DNA of 64,000 nucleotides from assembly GCF_900114715.1 (NCBI RefSeq), contig NZ_FOTY01000015.1:1-64000 (forward strand). The letters run 5' to 3'. The notes under the pieces were generated by a model. That model saw only the letters and a program-made list of their open reading frames with translations. It did not search any database and was not told where the DNA came from. This DNA is from Salibacterium qingdaonense (GTDB taxonomy: Bacteria; Bacillota; Bacilli; Bacillales; Marinococcaceae). Positions 17,001 through 24,202 of this stretch are shown here, piece by piece (the first letter of the stretch is position 1; each line of letters starts with the position of its first letter). Both the position numbers and the translations under genes were made by a program.

Positions 17001-18482
17001 CAGCCGAGCGGCAACGGACTCCTGCTCCGGGTCCGCCAGAATGCGGCTCTGGATCCGCTGCTGCTCCGCCTTCGAGCCCTGGATGCTGCCTTCTTTCGTA
17101 TGGTACTGCTTCTCCTCCTCATGGATTGCAGCCTGTATTCCGTTCATCCGCTCCTCGAGCCGTTCAAGTTCCTCCTCGAGCGGCCGGCACTGGGTGTCAA
17201 GCTCCTGCACAAGGCGGTCGAGACGCTCTTCTTCCTGCTGGAAGTATCCACGGAATTCCGAGCTGTTCTGCTGCGCCCGCTCCTTCAGATCCTGCATGTC
17301 CGCCTGCTCATCAAGGGAGTCGATTTTAGCCTTATAATACGTTTCGCGCTCTTCCTGCTGCTGAAATGATACTTTCGCTTCGGCGAGCTTGTAGGAAAAG
17401 TACCGCCGTTTCGCCTGGGCCAGGGCTTCAGCTGCCTGCCGGTACGACAGATCCGCCTCTTCCCACTCCCCGCAGCGCTGCTGTTTTGTCTGCTCCAGCT
17501 TCCGGACAGCAAGCGCGTCCTGCCTCCGCTCAAGATCATGCTGCTGCTCCTGCCATTCCTGCCAGCGGCTTTCGTTGGCGCGGAGCTCGCGGGCTTTGTC
17601 GCTGCGGCGCGCCGCTGTCAGTTCCGCCACCGCTTTGGCATACCCTTTGGCGCGTGCATACGACTGCTCTTCTTCATGCAGCGCTTCAAACACCTGCACG
17701 TAGCTCTCCAGCTCGTTTTCAATCATCCGGTTCTCTTCAATCCGTTCGCGCAGTTCTTTGTACGCCCGGAAATTGTCGCGGTGTTCTTCAAACGTATCGG
17801 CGAACGTGTTCCGTTCAAACCCCGCCATCGCGTCTTCCACAACCGGAATCAAGAGCCGGTCGAACAGCTGATTCGTCTGCCGGCATTCGGCAAAAAACTG
17901 CTCCACATCGCCCTCGCCGCCGTTAATTTTGGCGATGCTTTCCCATTCTTTCGCAATAATCTGATAGTGGTCCTCCAGATGCCTTTTGTACTCCCGGATC
18001 GTCTGAAACGTATGGGCATTCATCTGCTCGCGCGCCATCCCCTGATAATAATCCGCGATTTCGCCGCGGTCCGACGGGCGGCGGCTGTCTTTGTGGACAA
18101 ACGGCAGACCGTGAATGTCATGCTTGTCCCCTTCGCTGTACTCATACACGTATCGGAGCGAATCGAGCTCATTGTTTCCCTGATACAAGCTGACCGCCGT
18201 CACAACGTAGCGCCGCGGAGCAGACTCCGACAGCAGCCACTCCACCGCGATATGGGCGGGAGCGCCGTCGAGCTGGAGCGTTTCTTTCATCTTCCGGTCG
18301 CCAAGAGAGGCATGCGGCAGCACCGCCTGCAGCATCGTGTGCAGAAACACCGTCTTCCCGCCGCCGTTTTCAAGCACGACCGCACCGTTGTAGCCGTCAA
18401 AATAAAAACACTCATCGTTATACCGTTTTAAGCCTTCTTCATAGACCACATTGGTAAAACGGATCTTACTGATTGCCGGCAT
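14067..18482 (-). CDS. jetC: Wadjet SMC-like ATPase JetC (type III-like)
   Basis: 1471 residues from ATG 18482 (GGGAGAGGGAGG, 6 nt). An SMC/MukB-like motor: N-terminal half-ATPase with Walker A LENGGGKT at 37-44, a very long Gln/Glu/Arg-rich coiled coil covering most of the middle, then the C-terminal half with the signature WSGGE near 1338 and Walker B ILDNPF near 1376. In Wadjet complexes JetABC forms a dimeric loop-extruding motor that senses small closed-circular DNA and hands it to the JetD nuclease. The N terminus and length fit type III JetC of the Bacillus cereus group better than type I (about 1100 residues) or type II. Start overlaps jetB by 17 nt. Last gene of jetD-A-B-C. Confidence 0.9.
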   Translation of the reverse strand: MPAISKIRFTNVVYEEGLKRYNDECFYFDGYNGAVVLENGGGKTVFLHTMLQAVLPHASLGDRKMKETLQLDGAPAHIAVEWLLSESAPRRYVVTAVSLYQGNNELDSLRYVYEYSEGDKHDIHGLPFVHKDSRRPSDRGEIADYYQGMAREQMNAHTFQTIREYKRHLEDHYQIIAKEWESIAKINGGEGDVEQFFAECRQTNQLFDRLLIPVVEDAMAGFERNTFADTFEEHRDNFRAYKELRERIEENRMIENELESYVQVFEALHEEEQSYARAKGYAKAVAELTAARRSDKARELRANESRWQEWQEQQHDLERRQDALAVRKLEQTKQQRCGEWEEADLSYRQAAEALAQAKRRYFSYKLAEAKVSFQQQEERETYYKAKIDSLDEQADMQDLKERAQQNSSEFRGYFQQEEERLDRLVQELDTQCRPLEEELERLEERMNGIQAAIHEEEKQYHTKEGSIQGSKAEQQRIQSRILADPEQESVAARLKEWEQQYRETDEKRNALITSSRRLKEENESADAERRHVQETLETARARHVELDTRKKTFDTEHDRMLASLQQLRYQWRSITSVYYSESQIREQFAEQIDKRHRNREDALLRERAARRFTDDYSEQDHFFADAYLASRLEAWNAQFDLLETGTSYLQTLPDETKEQAQHYLFWPVTLITTKRDKSAVYDKLASVKKQLQFPVFLFTQEEAKAAAEGGETGTTGIVPDHWRTNLGTASFQAWKDDIEKQADAATEVRRQQEEELRHWQYAQQDLEQFLANYSYENRRGIEEELSEQTEVLEESGRRHESLTKQIEEQTRQIELEQNESTELLGTLQGLEQTIQEALRHDALEKEMEKEQNAQQKLAASLAERRVEQERVQHDISRWREDLQEHRDEQKEYRQSRSRLRDDPRYKETADAGPVFTGKSRALLEQEYEDIRMQQHNISQSRGEWEAERRSAEEQKEAAGRQIQELRLEHDDLDEHAEPPLFTSEEQDRLFQTYRTKETEEQAARSRMDKVRETWVKADQSYQDAWREFQQRFHDREPDSFDTPLEEAARKLEEEKEQVTSRKAFLAQEQSRIEARLQALDEASRELEKFQEAHHFQGPSVEAAVLSEKETERLEHDQRRIIQETIDALKRTDTSVQKKKKDLQQAASAFIQFCRDHVQDVKLQQKAIKGIEQKQSYEEVLQFRRNMKQALEHAIRINEETIRTYDKQFEQFIAQMHTHLSAVKQELEMIPKKTRVKTGEDWKQIYTFTIPDWEEDEGRARLRRHVEWIIEQLEAERYQTADGGPDTTRMRKDIETWLQSKQLLQQVFNGQPMKVTCRKVTNDTRVTTSRYSWEQSNNWSGGERWSKNMTLFLGILNYIAEKQKHIEPHMKRHRSVILDNPFGAASNDHVLHPVFFIAEQLGFQIIALTAHAEGKFLRDFFPVIYSCRLQPAVDPAKQIITKEKHLHQAYFQDHDPQALQRLGEVEQLSLFE

Positions 18483-19206
18483 CGTCATCCTCCCTCTCCC
18501 ATTGATACAAAAACGACAAAATCCCGCGGTTATACTCCTCCTCCCGGAAAAACCGCTGCACAATCGTCTTCGCCTTCTCCGTCAGCGCCGTCTCCTCATT
18601 GCCGATATCCTCCGCAAGCTCCTGATCCATCAGAAACCGGCGCACCGTATCGATGAAACTGAGCCGGCTGATCGTATTGCCGCTCTGCTGCTTCGCGCCC
18701 TCTTTCACATCATTCATATCCTCCCACTTCTCCATCACCGCGCGCCAGTTATAGGCAAAATCAGACTCATATGTCTTCAGCGTCTCCTCATTATGACCGC
18801 GCAGCCCCTGGATCCGCTCCTGCACCGCATCCGTCCACAAATCCGGCCGCACAAAATCCCGGGTCGGCTCTGAGGTCTGATAGCTGTCATAAAACAACCC
18901 GAAAAAAACAATCACACACACATACATCAAATACAAATCCACATTCGTCGCACCCGCACGCAGATACCGCCGCTTGATCTCCTCATTTTTCATATGAAAC
19001 GGCGACAACGAAACCTGCGGAATCATATGAATCCGCTCCCCCGCAACGATGACCGCGCAGTCCACATGCGCCGCAAACGAATCCACCAGCGCCCGCACAT
19101 TATCATCCGCCTGATATGTATTTCTCTCCTCCCGGCCGCCGTAACCATCACGCGCAAGCACCGCATACAACCGAAAAGCCTCCATGATTTTCGTTTCTTC
19201 ATACAT
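18466..19206 (-). CDS. jetB: Wadjet subunit JetB (MukE/kite-like)
   Basis: 246 residues with no membrane segments of note. By position and size this is the small kite/MukE-like subunit that binds the JetC head-proximal coiled coil with JetA. Winged-helix-like C-terminal part (ISRLSFIDTVRRFLMDQELAED...LTEKAKTIVQRFF). I think it matches the DUF6063 family annotated in type III Wadjet loci, but this rests on memory of the family. It overlaps jetA by 8 nt and jetC by 17 nt, which strongly implies one transcript with fixed stoichiometry. Confidence 0.8.
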   Translation of the reverse strand: MYEETKIMEAFRLYAVLARDGYGGREERNTYQADDNVRALVDSFAAHVDCAVIVAGERIHMIPQVSLSPFHMKNEEIKRRYLRAGATNVDLYLMYVCVIVFFGLFYDSYQTSEPTRDFVRPDLWTDAVQERIQGLRGHNEETLKTYESDFAYNWRAVMEKWEDMNDVKEGAKQQSGNTISRLSFIDTVRRFLMDQELAEDIGNEETALTEKAKTIVQRFFREEEYNRGILSFLYQWEREDDDAGNQ

Positions 19207-20710
19207 CAGTCCGAACCTCCAGTGTAAAAGTCATATCCTGAATCGAGAAACGGCCCGAGGGCCTTAAAATCTTCGGGCGCTCCAAGACATGTAAGGTGCT
19301 CCCGCCAAGGAGCGGCAGCGCATCATCCAGCACGTGCCGGTGCTCCTCCGACCCGTCGGGGGGAGCTGTGCTGGTAAGCGGAGACCGCTGATGAAGGAGC
19401 ATCCAGAAGTCGTAAAACGTCCGGTCTTCCAGCAGATGCCCTTCTCCATTTTCCACCGCGTCCTCGATGATTTCTTCAAGCGTGTGGATGCCGCGCTCTG
19501 ACGCTTCGAGCAGCTTTTTCATGAGCACGGCGTAATTCTGCCGCACGGTTTCGGTATCCCGGGACGTTTCTTTTTCCTCCCCGGGTTCTTCAAAATGGGC
19601 GGTGCGCGGCTTTTCGTCCGCGTCCTGCACGCGCTGCTCGGCAAATACCGAGAGCGGCGACCACTGCTTGGTCTGCTGCACGCCGAGAAACGGATGGAGC
19701 ACACCTTCTACGGCTTCAAGCGGCAGCGGCGGTCCGAACAGTTCCGCCCCGATGTCCTGCTCGAAATTAAACGATTCCATCCCGACCGAATACAACGATT
19801 CCTGCGCCGCCCGGAGCGTATGATTTTTCAGATTGATACTCTGCTCAAGCAGGCGCGAGTGTTCATAATGCACGTGCTCGAGCTCTTTGGCGATATCGAG
19901 CACGTAGGCGTACGCGCGGCTCTCCTGGCGGTGGTAATCTTTTTCATACAGACGGTCCCGGGTTTCCTGCACAAAGCCGCGCAGCTCCTGGAACTCCTCC
20001 TGCTCGCGCTCCAGGCGCGACTGAATGTCTTCAAGCAGTTCTTTGTACCGGTCGAACGTCTCCTCCGATACGATATTGCGCTGCACTTCGTGGCGCAGCA
20101 CCGCCATCCGGTCAGTGAGCGTGTCCACATCAATCCGCATTTCATTGATCTGCTTCAGTGCACTCCGAAACTCCCCTTTTTCAAGCTGCTTACGGAGCAT
20201 CAGCTGATTGATGGAAAGCTGGAATTCACTGTAAAACTCCTTCGTCGCAAAAATCAATTCCAGCCCCTGCTCGGCAAGCGTATAGTACTGGGTGTTGGTG
20301 GCGGCGTCGAATTTGTTATCTTTGAGGAGCGAATACTCGACCGAATCGTTTTGCTCGGTTTCCCAGTTGAAAAACGTGTACACTTTCTTCTTCCCGTCGG
20401 CCGGCCGGAACGTCTGGATCAGCGAACGCGCGAGTTTCTGCCACCCTTCCTCTGAAAAGCGGTACGACGCGTCTGCCGTGCGCTTGAGAAAGTGGGCGAG
20501 GTCTTTTTCCCCTGTTCGGCTGCTGCGCATCAGTTTCTCCTCAAAGAAAAACAGCAGCGTCAGCAGACCGAGCCCTTTCATATCCACGACGGTGCCGTCT
20601 TCGTCTTTTTGCTGCCGGCGGTCGAGCTCATACAGCGGATCAAAGATAGCCAGCCGCCGCATCCGGTCGCGGTACCCGGCGGCTACGTCCTGAGCGTCGT
20701 AATAGTCCAT
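19199..20710 (-). CDS. jetA: Wadjet subunit JetA (MukF/kleisin-like)
   Basis: 503 residues from ATG 20710, chosen for the GGAGG site 9 nt upstream inside the end of jetD. The first third looks globular (LYELDRRQQKDEDGT, LTLLFFFEEKLM), the middle is a long helical coiled coil (about 180-300, rich in Glu, Arg and Leu), and the C terminus is a beta-rich tail (SGRFSIQDMTFTLEVRTDV). This is the kleisin-like layout of JetA, which bridges the two JetC heads; I believe it is the DUF5716 family. Neighbours on both sides overlap. Confidence 0.82.
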   Translation of the reverse strand: MDYYDAQDVAAGYRDRMRRLAIFDPLYELDRRQQKDEDGTVVDMKGLGLLTLLFFFEEKLMRSSRTGEKDLAHFLKRTADASYRFSEEGWQKLARSLIQTFRPADGKKKVYTFFNWETEQNDSVEYSLLKDNKFDAATNTQYYTLAEQGLELIFATKEFYSEFQLSINQLMLRKQLEKGEFRSALKQINEMRIDVDTLTDRMAVLRHEVQRNIVSEETFDRYKELLEDIQSRLEREQEEFQELRGFVQETRDRLYEKDYHRQESRAYAYVLDIAKELEHVHYEHSRLLEQSINLKNHTLRAAQESLYSVGMESFNFEQDIGAELFGPPLPLEAVEGVLHPFLGVQQTKQWSPLSVFAEQRVQDADEKPRTAHFEEPGEEKETSRDTETVRQNYAVLMKKLLEASERGIHTLEEIIEDAVENGEGHLLEDRTFYDFWMLLHQRSPLTSTAPPDGSEEHRHVLDDALPLLGGSTLHVLERPKILRPSGRFSIQDMTFTLEVRTDV

Positions 20711-21717
20711 GACCACTGCCTCCAAATCTCCTGAAGTTCCTTCGTGTTCAGCACTTCCTGCGGATAATAGCGGTCGCTGTGCAGGCACGTATCGATCCAT
20801 TCCCGGTTCTCTTCGTCAAAATGAGACAAAAAGGCCTGCACCGCTTCATCGCGCCGGCGCTGCGTCGTTTCTTTATGCAGCGGGTCTTTTGCAAGACAGG
20901 CGTGATAGAAGGAAAGTGCCGGATCCACGCGCCGCTGCTTCTGCAGGCGGTGCCAGATCGCCACCCCTTCCAGATCGATATCCCCGAAATAATAGAGATG
21001 ATGCGAACCCGGCAGCGGGAACTGCCGCTCCAGCTGCTCGATGCTTTTCGTGATTTTGTTGCCGGATCCGTATATCAACGTAGAAAAGCATGTATTTGGC
21101 AGCACCTCCAACAGCGCCTGATAAGTGGTTTTATTTTCGACAATCAAATGAAAATGCTCTGTAAACGTGGAACAGTCCGGATGCACGGCGAACATGAGCG
21201 GGTCAGACACCGGCAGAACGCCCATCTTGTTCCATAAACCGCAGCGCTCCAGCACTTCCCGGCCGCGGCCTTCACTCAGCCACTTCTCATCCCCGACGAG
21301 CGCCACACTCCGCTCCGGGGCCGGCACCTCGTCCCCGGGGAGTCCGTACTGCCGGAGGTAAGCATCAATTTTCTCCAGAAACGGCCGATCGTTCTCCCAT
21401 GTTTCCGGACCGAGACGGAAATACGCTTCGAGCGACAACGCCGGGTGGAACAAATGCCGCTTTCTCTTCAATTCATCGTGAAACCCTTTGGCGAGGGCCG
21501 GCTTGTGCAGCCGGTATTTGAACGCCACCGACGGCGTGCGCCCGTTGCGCCCCTGTGCTTTCACCATCGTCAGCACACCCTCGTCCTCCAGCTCCTGAAC
21601 GAGACCCGCGAACGCTTCATAGGTCGATGCCACCGGCGACAGCAGCTGTTCAAGCTCCGACAGTTCCACATATGTTTTCGAAAAGGTAAGCAGTACCTTC
21701 CGACAATCTTCCTGCAT
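20683..21717 (-). CDS. jetD: Wadjet nuclease JetD
   Basis: 344 residues from ATG 21717 (GGAGGGG, 7 nt). N-terminal winged-helix region (about 1-75) followed by an arm domain, then a toprim-like nuclease core: VENKTTY at 193-199, LIYGSGNKI after it, and YYFGDIDLEGVAIW with the metal-binding Asp pair of GDID at 245-248. This matches the DUF2220-type JetD that cleaves plasmid DNA once JetABC has extruded it. The GDIDxxG motif with VENK excludes the DUF2399 type II form. First gene of the operon, whereas type I loci put jetD last. The residues needed for cleavage appear intact. Confidence 0.88.
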   Translation of the reverse strand: MQEDCRKVLLTFSKTYVELSELEQLLSPVASTYEAFAGLVQELEDEGVLTMVKAQGRNGRTPSVAFKYRLHKPALAKGFHDELKRKRHLFHPALSLEAYFRLGPETWENDRPFLEKIDAYLRQYGLPGDEVPAPERSVALVGDEKWLSEGRGREVLERCGLWNKMGVLPVSDPLMFAVHPDCSTFTEHFHLIVENKTTYQALLEVLPNTCFSTLIYGSGNKITKSIEQLERQFPLPGSHHLYYFGDIDLEGVAIWHRLQKQRRVDPALSFYHACLAKDPLHKETTQRRRDEAVQAFLSHFDEENREWIDTCLHSDRYYPQEVLNTKELQEIWRQWSWTITTLRT

Positions 21718-21858
21718 ACACCGCCCCTCCTTTTCTATCATCCAGTATACGCCACTCTCAGCGCGGGATAAACAGGAGGGGGGATTTATTTGGTAGAATC
21801 CTCTCAGGTAATGTAGTAGAATATGGTTAATAGCGGTGTACAGCTTCGGCTTGCACTT

Positions 21859-21894
21859 AAGAGGATGGGACGACACGTCTCGTCCTCTTTTTCT
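21859..21894 (+). terminator. plus-strand terminator hairpin antisense to the jetD leader
   Basis: AAGAGGA/TCCTCTT with inner GACG/CGTC forms a stem broken by a 3x3 internal loop, followed by TTTTTC. No annotated plus-strand gene ends here. Just upstream AGC-TTCG-GCT gives a small tetraloop hairpin (21842-21851). Either this ends a short RNA divergent from jetD or it blocks read-through. Confidence 0.5.
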
Positions 21895-21921
21895 ATGTTT
21901 TGTGATCCGGCTTTTCTGAAA

Positions 21922-22075
21922 TACATGCCGATTGCGGGCCGGTACATGCCAAGGCTTGTCGAATACATGCCAAATAAGACCAAATACAAGCCGGCGCCCC
22001 GGGTACCTGCCAAACTTGCGGATTTACATGCCGAATCAACGCGAATACATGCCAAATCCATCTCTTTACGAGCGA
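21922..22075 (-). repeat. 21-bp phased array, subfamily A, copy 2
   Basis: Cores at 21922, 21943, 21964, 21985, 22004, 22025 and 22046 (TACATGCC, with TACAAGCC at the 19-nt unit and TACCTGCC after it). Same unit order and spacing as the copies at 13820 and 23277. Located between the jetD promoter side and the bioB terminator, in the same orientation as copy 1. Confidence 0.85.
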
Positions 22076-22076
22076 A

Positions 22077-22116
22077 AAAGCAAGCCGGCTGAACCGAGGG
22101 GCAGCCGGCTTGCTTT
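22077..22116. terminator. bioB terminator, 15-bp perfect stem
   Basis: AAAGCAAGCCGGCTG (22077-22091) pairs exactly with CAGCCGGCTTGCTTT (22102-22116) across a 10-nt loop. On the minus strand it is followed by TTTTTCGC, fitting termination of bioB. It abuts array A2. Confidence 0.88.
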
Positions 22117-22141
22117 AGCAAACTCTTAATGTCTCAGCTTA

Positions 22142-23143
22142 TCACTGCTGCATGGACGCTTTCATTTCTTCGACGCTTTCCACCTCAAAGCCGAGGTCGG
22201 CAAGCATTCTGTGATCTTCTGTATTATTCTGTCCTTCGGTGGTTAAGTAGTCTCCGATAAAAATGGAGTTCGCGGCATAGAGCGCAAGCGGCTGCAGGGA
22301 ACGGAGATTTTCTTCGCGTCCTCCGGCGACGCGGATTTCTTTGGACGGATTGATAAAGCGGAACAGCGCCAGTACTTTCAGGCAGTACAACGGATTCAGT
22401 TCATGGACGCCTTCGAGCGGTGTGCCGTCAATTGCGTGCAGAAAGTTGACTGGAATCGAATCCGCATCGAGCTCTTTTAAGCTTTCCGCCATATCCACCA
22501 GATCCTGTTTTGATTCCTTCATGCCTGCAATGATTCCCGAGCACGGCGACATCCCGGCTTGTTTGGCAGTATCGACGGTATCTACTCTGTCTTCATAGGT
22601 ATGAGACGTGGTGATGGCGGAATGGTTGTTTTCCGACGTATTCACATTATGATTATAGCGGTCTACTCCGGCTTCCTTGAGACGCCGGGCCTGTTCCGGT
22701 TTTAACAGCCCGAGACAGGCACATATTTTCATGCCGTATGTGTTTTTTATGTCTGTGACAGCCTCCACGAGATGATCGATATCTTTATTTGAGGGGCCGC
22801 GTCCGCTTGCCACCATACAGTATGTACCGATATTCTGCTCATACGCGCGTTTGGCTCCTTCCAGCAGCGTCACTTTTGAGACCATGCTGTACGTATCCAC
22901 CGGAGCGGTCGACACAGCGGACTGCGCACAGTACCCGCAGTTTTCCGGGCAGAGCCCTGATTTGGCATTCAAGATCATATTCAGCTTCACTTTTTTCCCG
23001 AAATGCTTTTTTCTTATGAGAAAGGCCGCGTGCATAAGCGGCAGTATGTCGTCATCCGGGCAGTCCAGTACCGCCAGGCTTTCCGCTGTCGTTGGCCTGC
23101 CGCCCTCCAACACTTTATCCGCAAGTTCCATCCACTGATTCAT
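22142..23143 (-). CDS. bioB: biotin synthase BioB
   Basis: Radical-SAM enzyme that inserts sulfur into dethiobiotin, the last step of biotin synthesis. 333 residues from ATG 23143 (GGAGG, 8 nt). The cluster motif CPENCGYC places Cys65, Cys69 and Cys72 on the SAM-binding 4Fe-4S cluster; YNHNVNTSE, IPVNFLHAIDGTPL and RVAGGREENLR are standard BioB segments, the last supplying the Arg ligand of the 2Fe-2S cluster. It stands alone with no bioA/D/F/W nearby, but has its own BirA operator, so it is part of the biotin regulon. Confidence 0.96.
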   Translation of the reverse strand: MNQWMELADKVLEGGRPTTAESLAVLDCPDDDILPLMHAAFLIRKKHFGKKVKLNMILNAKSGLCPENCGYCAQSAVSTAPVDTYSMVSKVTLLEGAKRAYEQNIGTYCMVASGRGPSNKDIDHLVEAVTDIKNTYGMKICACLGLLKPEQARRLKEAGVDRYNHNVNTSENNHSAITTSHTYEDRVDTVDTAKQAGMSPCSGIIAGMKESKQDLVDMAESLKELDADSIPVNFLHAIDGTPLEGVHELNPLYCLKVLALFRFINPSKEIRVAGGREENLRSLQPLALYAANSIFIGDYLTTEGQNNTEDHRMLADLGFEVESVEEMKASMQQ

Positions 23144-23169
23144 CGTATGTCCTCCATTCTTCATGTATA

Positions 23170-23200
23170 TTGTAAACCTAATATACTATAAGGTTTACAA
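23170..23200. promoter_or_regulatory. BirA operator upstream of bioB
   Basis: TTGTAAACC (23170-23178) and GGTTTACAA (23192-23200) are exact inverse arms across 13 nt, matching the Bacillus BirA operator (TTGTTAACC-spacer-GGTTAACAA type). It lies 26 bases ahead of the bioB start and would repress the gene when biotinyl-AMP is plentiful. Confidence 0.88.
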
Positions 23201-23276
23201 TATAACAATACGAACAGTTGGAAAAATAACCGCAGCGTAATAGGAGAGTCTCCTTTTATGAGCCGGTTTCTTCGTT

Positions 23277-23430
23277 TACATGCCGTTTCCGGACAGGTAC
23301 ATGCCAAACATTGTCGAATACATGCCAAGCACGCCCAAATACAATCCGGCGTTCCTGGTACATGCCAAACTTACGGATTTACATGCCGAATCAAGCGGAA
23401 TACATGCCAAATCCACCACCTTACAAGCGG
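23277..23430 (-). repeat. 21-bp phased array, subfamily A, copy 3
   Basis: Cores at 23277, 23298, 23319, 23340, 23359, 23380 and 23401, with the 19-nt unit in fourth place exactly as in copies 1 and 2. Situated between the BirA operator and the next plus-strand gene, in the same orientation as the other A copies. Confidence 0.85.
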
Positions 23431-23443
23431 AGCAGGTCACATG

Positions 23444-23490
23444 AAAAAGCCCGCTGATTCCACCGTTCAGCCGGCTTTTTGTTCTTTTTT
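23444..23490. terminator. hairpin adjoining array A3
   Basis: AAAAAGCCCGCTGA pairs with TCAGCCGGCTTTTT with one mismatch, followed by GTTCTTTTTT on the plus strand; A-runs give a T-run on the minus strand as well. No obvious gene ends here on the plus strand, so it may belong to the array itself. Confidence 0.7.
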
Positions 23491-23560
23491 ATGTATACGA
23501 TGGATAGTCCTGTTATAATTGGAAGGGAATTTGAAACACATGACAAAGGAGAGGCAGGAT

Positions 23561-23929
23561 ATGGGTCTTTTTACGTTTATCTTTCTCTGGATTCTTTTTT
23601 TCATTATTTTTTATTTTGTAGTCAAAGGCGCGGTGAAAAATGGGATGGATCACTCCCACACCCATCGAATAATGCAGGAGTATATTGATGCCGCCATCCC
23701 GGATCAAGCGGACCGAAAGCCCGTTGACCACGAAACTTTCATCAGAATCCACGATTTCTCAAAAAAACAGAACATCCCGATCAACGAAATCATCCACACC
23801 CCGTTTGAGAACATATATTTGATGAAAAGCGAAGAAGAAAACCATTTCGTCCGCGTCGGGGAACGCGTGACGCTGATCGACGAGGACGATGTGAAAGACG
23901 AATGGAAACAATGGATGGATCATCTGTAA
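23561..23929 (+). CDS. membrane-anchored hypothetical protein
   Basis: 122 residues from ATG 23561, with AAAGGAG 9 nt upstream. A single N-terminal helix (FTFIFLWILFFIIFYFVVKGAV) would anchor a cytoplasmic domain. That domain starts with His-rich DHSHTHRIM and contains FIRIHDFSKKQNIPINEIIHTPFENIYLM. I do not recognise it. The stop overlaps the start of the next gene by one base, so they are coupled. Confidence 0.65.
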   Translation: MGLFTFIFLWILFFIIFYFVVKGAVKNGMDHSHTHRIMQEYIDAAIPDQADRKPVDHETFIRIHDFSKKQNIPINEIIHTPFENIYLMKSEEENHFVRVGERVTLIDEDDVKDEWKQWMDHL

Positions 23930-24138
23930 TGAAAACCGTGTGGAAAACAATCATCTGTATCACCGGAATCTACTGTCTGGTACACCTTCTTTTTGGATTC
24001 CATATCAATCAAACGATTGCCGTATTTGGATATGATACAGGAGTTACATTCAGCCTGTTCACCAGAATCACAGGAGCCATTTTCTTTGGAAGTTTATTCG
24101 TTTATTTTAAAAAATACACAACCCCTGCATCGACATAA
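23929..24138 (+). CDS. small membrane protein coupled to the 23561 gene
   Basis: 69 residues with two helices (TIICITGIYCLVHLLFGF and LFTRITGAIFFGSLFVYF). The ATG shares its A with the stop of the previous gene (TAATG), so translation is probably by re-initiation; there is no good ribosome site. Function unknown. Confidence 0.6.
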   Translation: MKTVWKTIICITGIYCLVHLLFGFHINQTIAVFGYDTGVTFSLFTRITGAIFFGSLFVYFKKYTTPAST

Positions 24139-24202
24139 TGTTCACTTCTTCTAAAAATAATGAAGGAGAAAGTTCTCATTGGGACGTTACGTTTGACATT
24201 CA

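Noticed and set aside
14253-18431. Long plus-strand frames antisense to jetC (up to 550 codons)
   Set aside because: They mirror the codon bias of the coiled-coil gene, lack ribosome sites and show Leu/Phe/Arg-rich composition typical of antisense frames.
14067-21717. Type II Wadjet (DUF2397/2398/2399 set)
   Set aside because: The nuclease has VENK and GDIDxxG as in DUF2220-type JetD, and JetC length and N terminus fit type III better.
13820-23430. A arrays as CRISPR arrays
   Set aside because: The repeated core is only about 8 nt, units are 19-21 nt in total, the same unit order occurs in three copies, and no cas genes are present.
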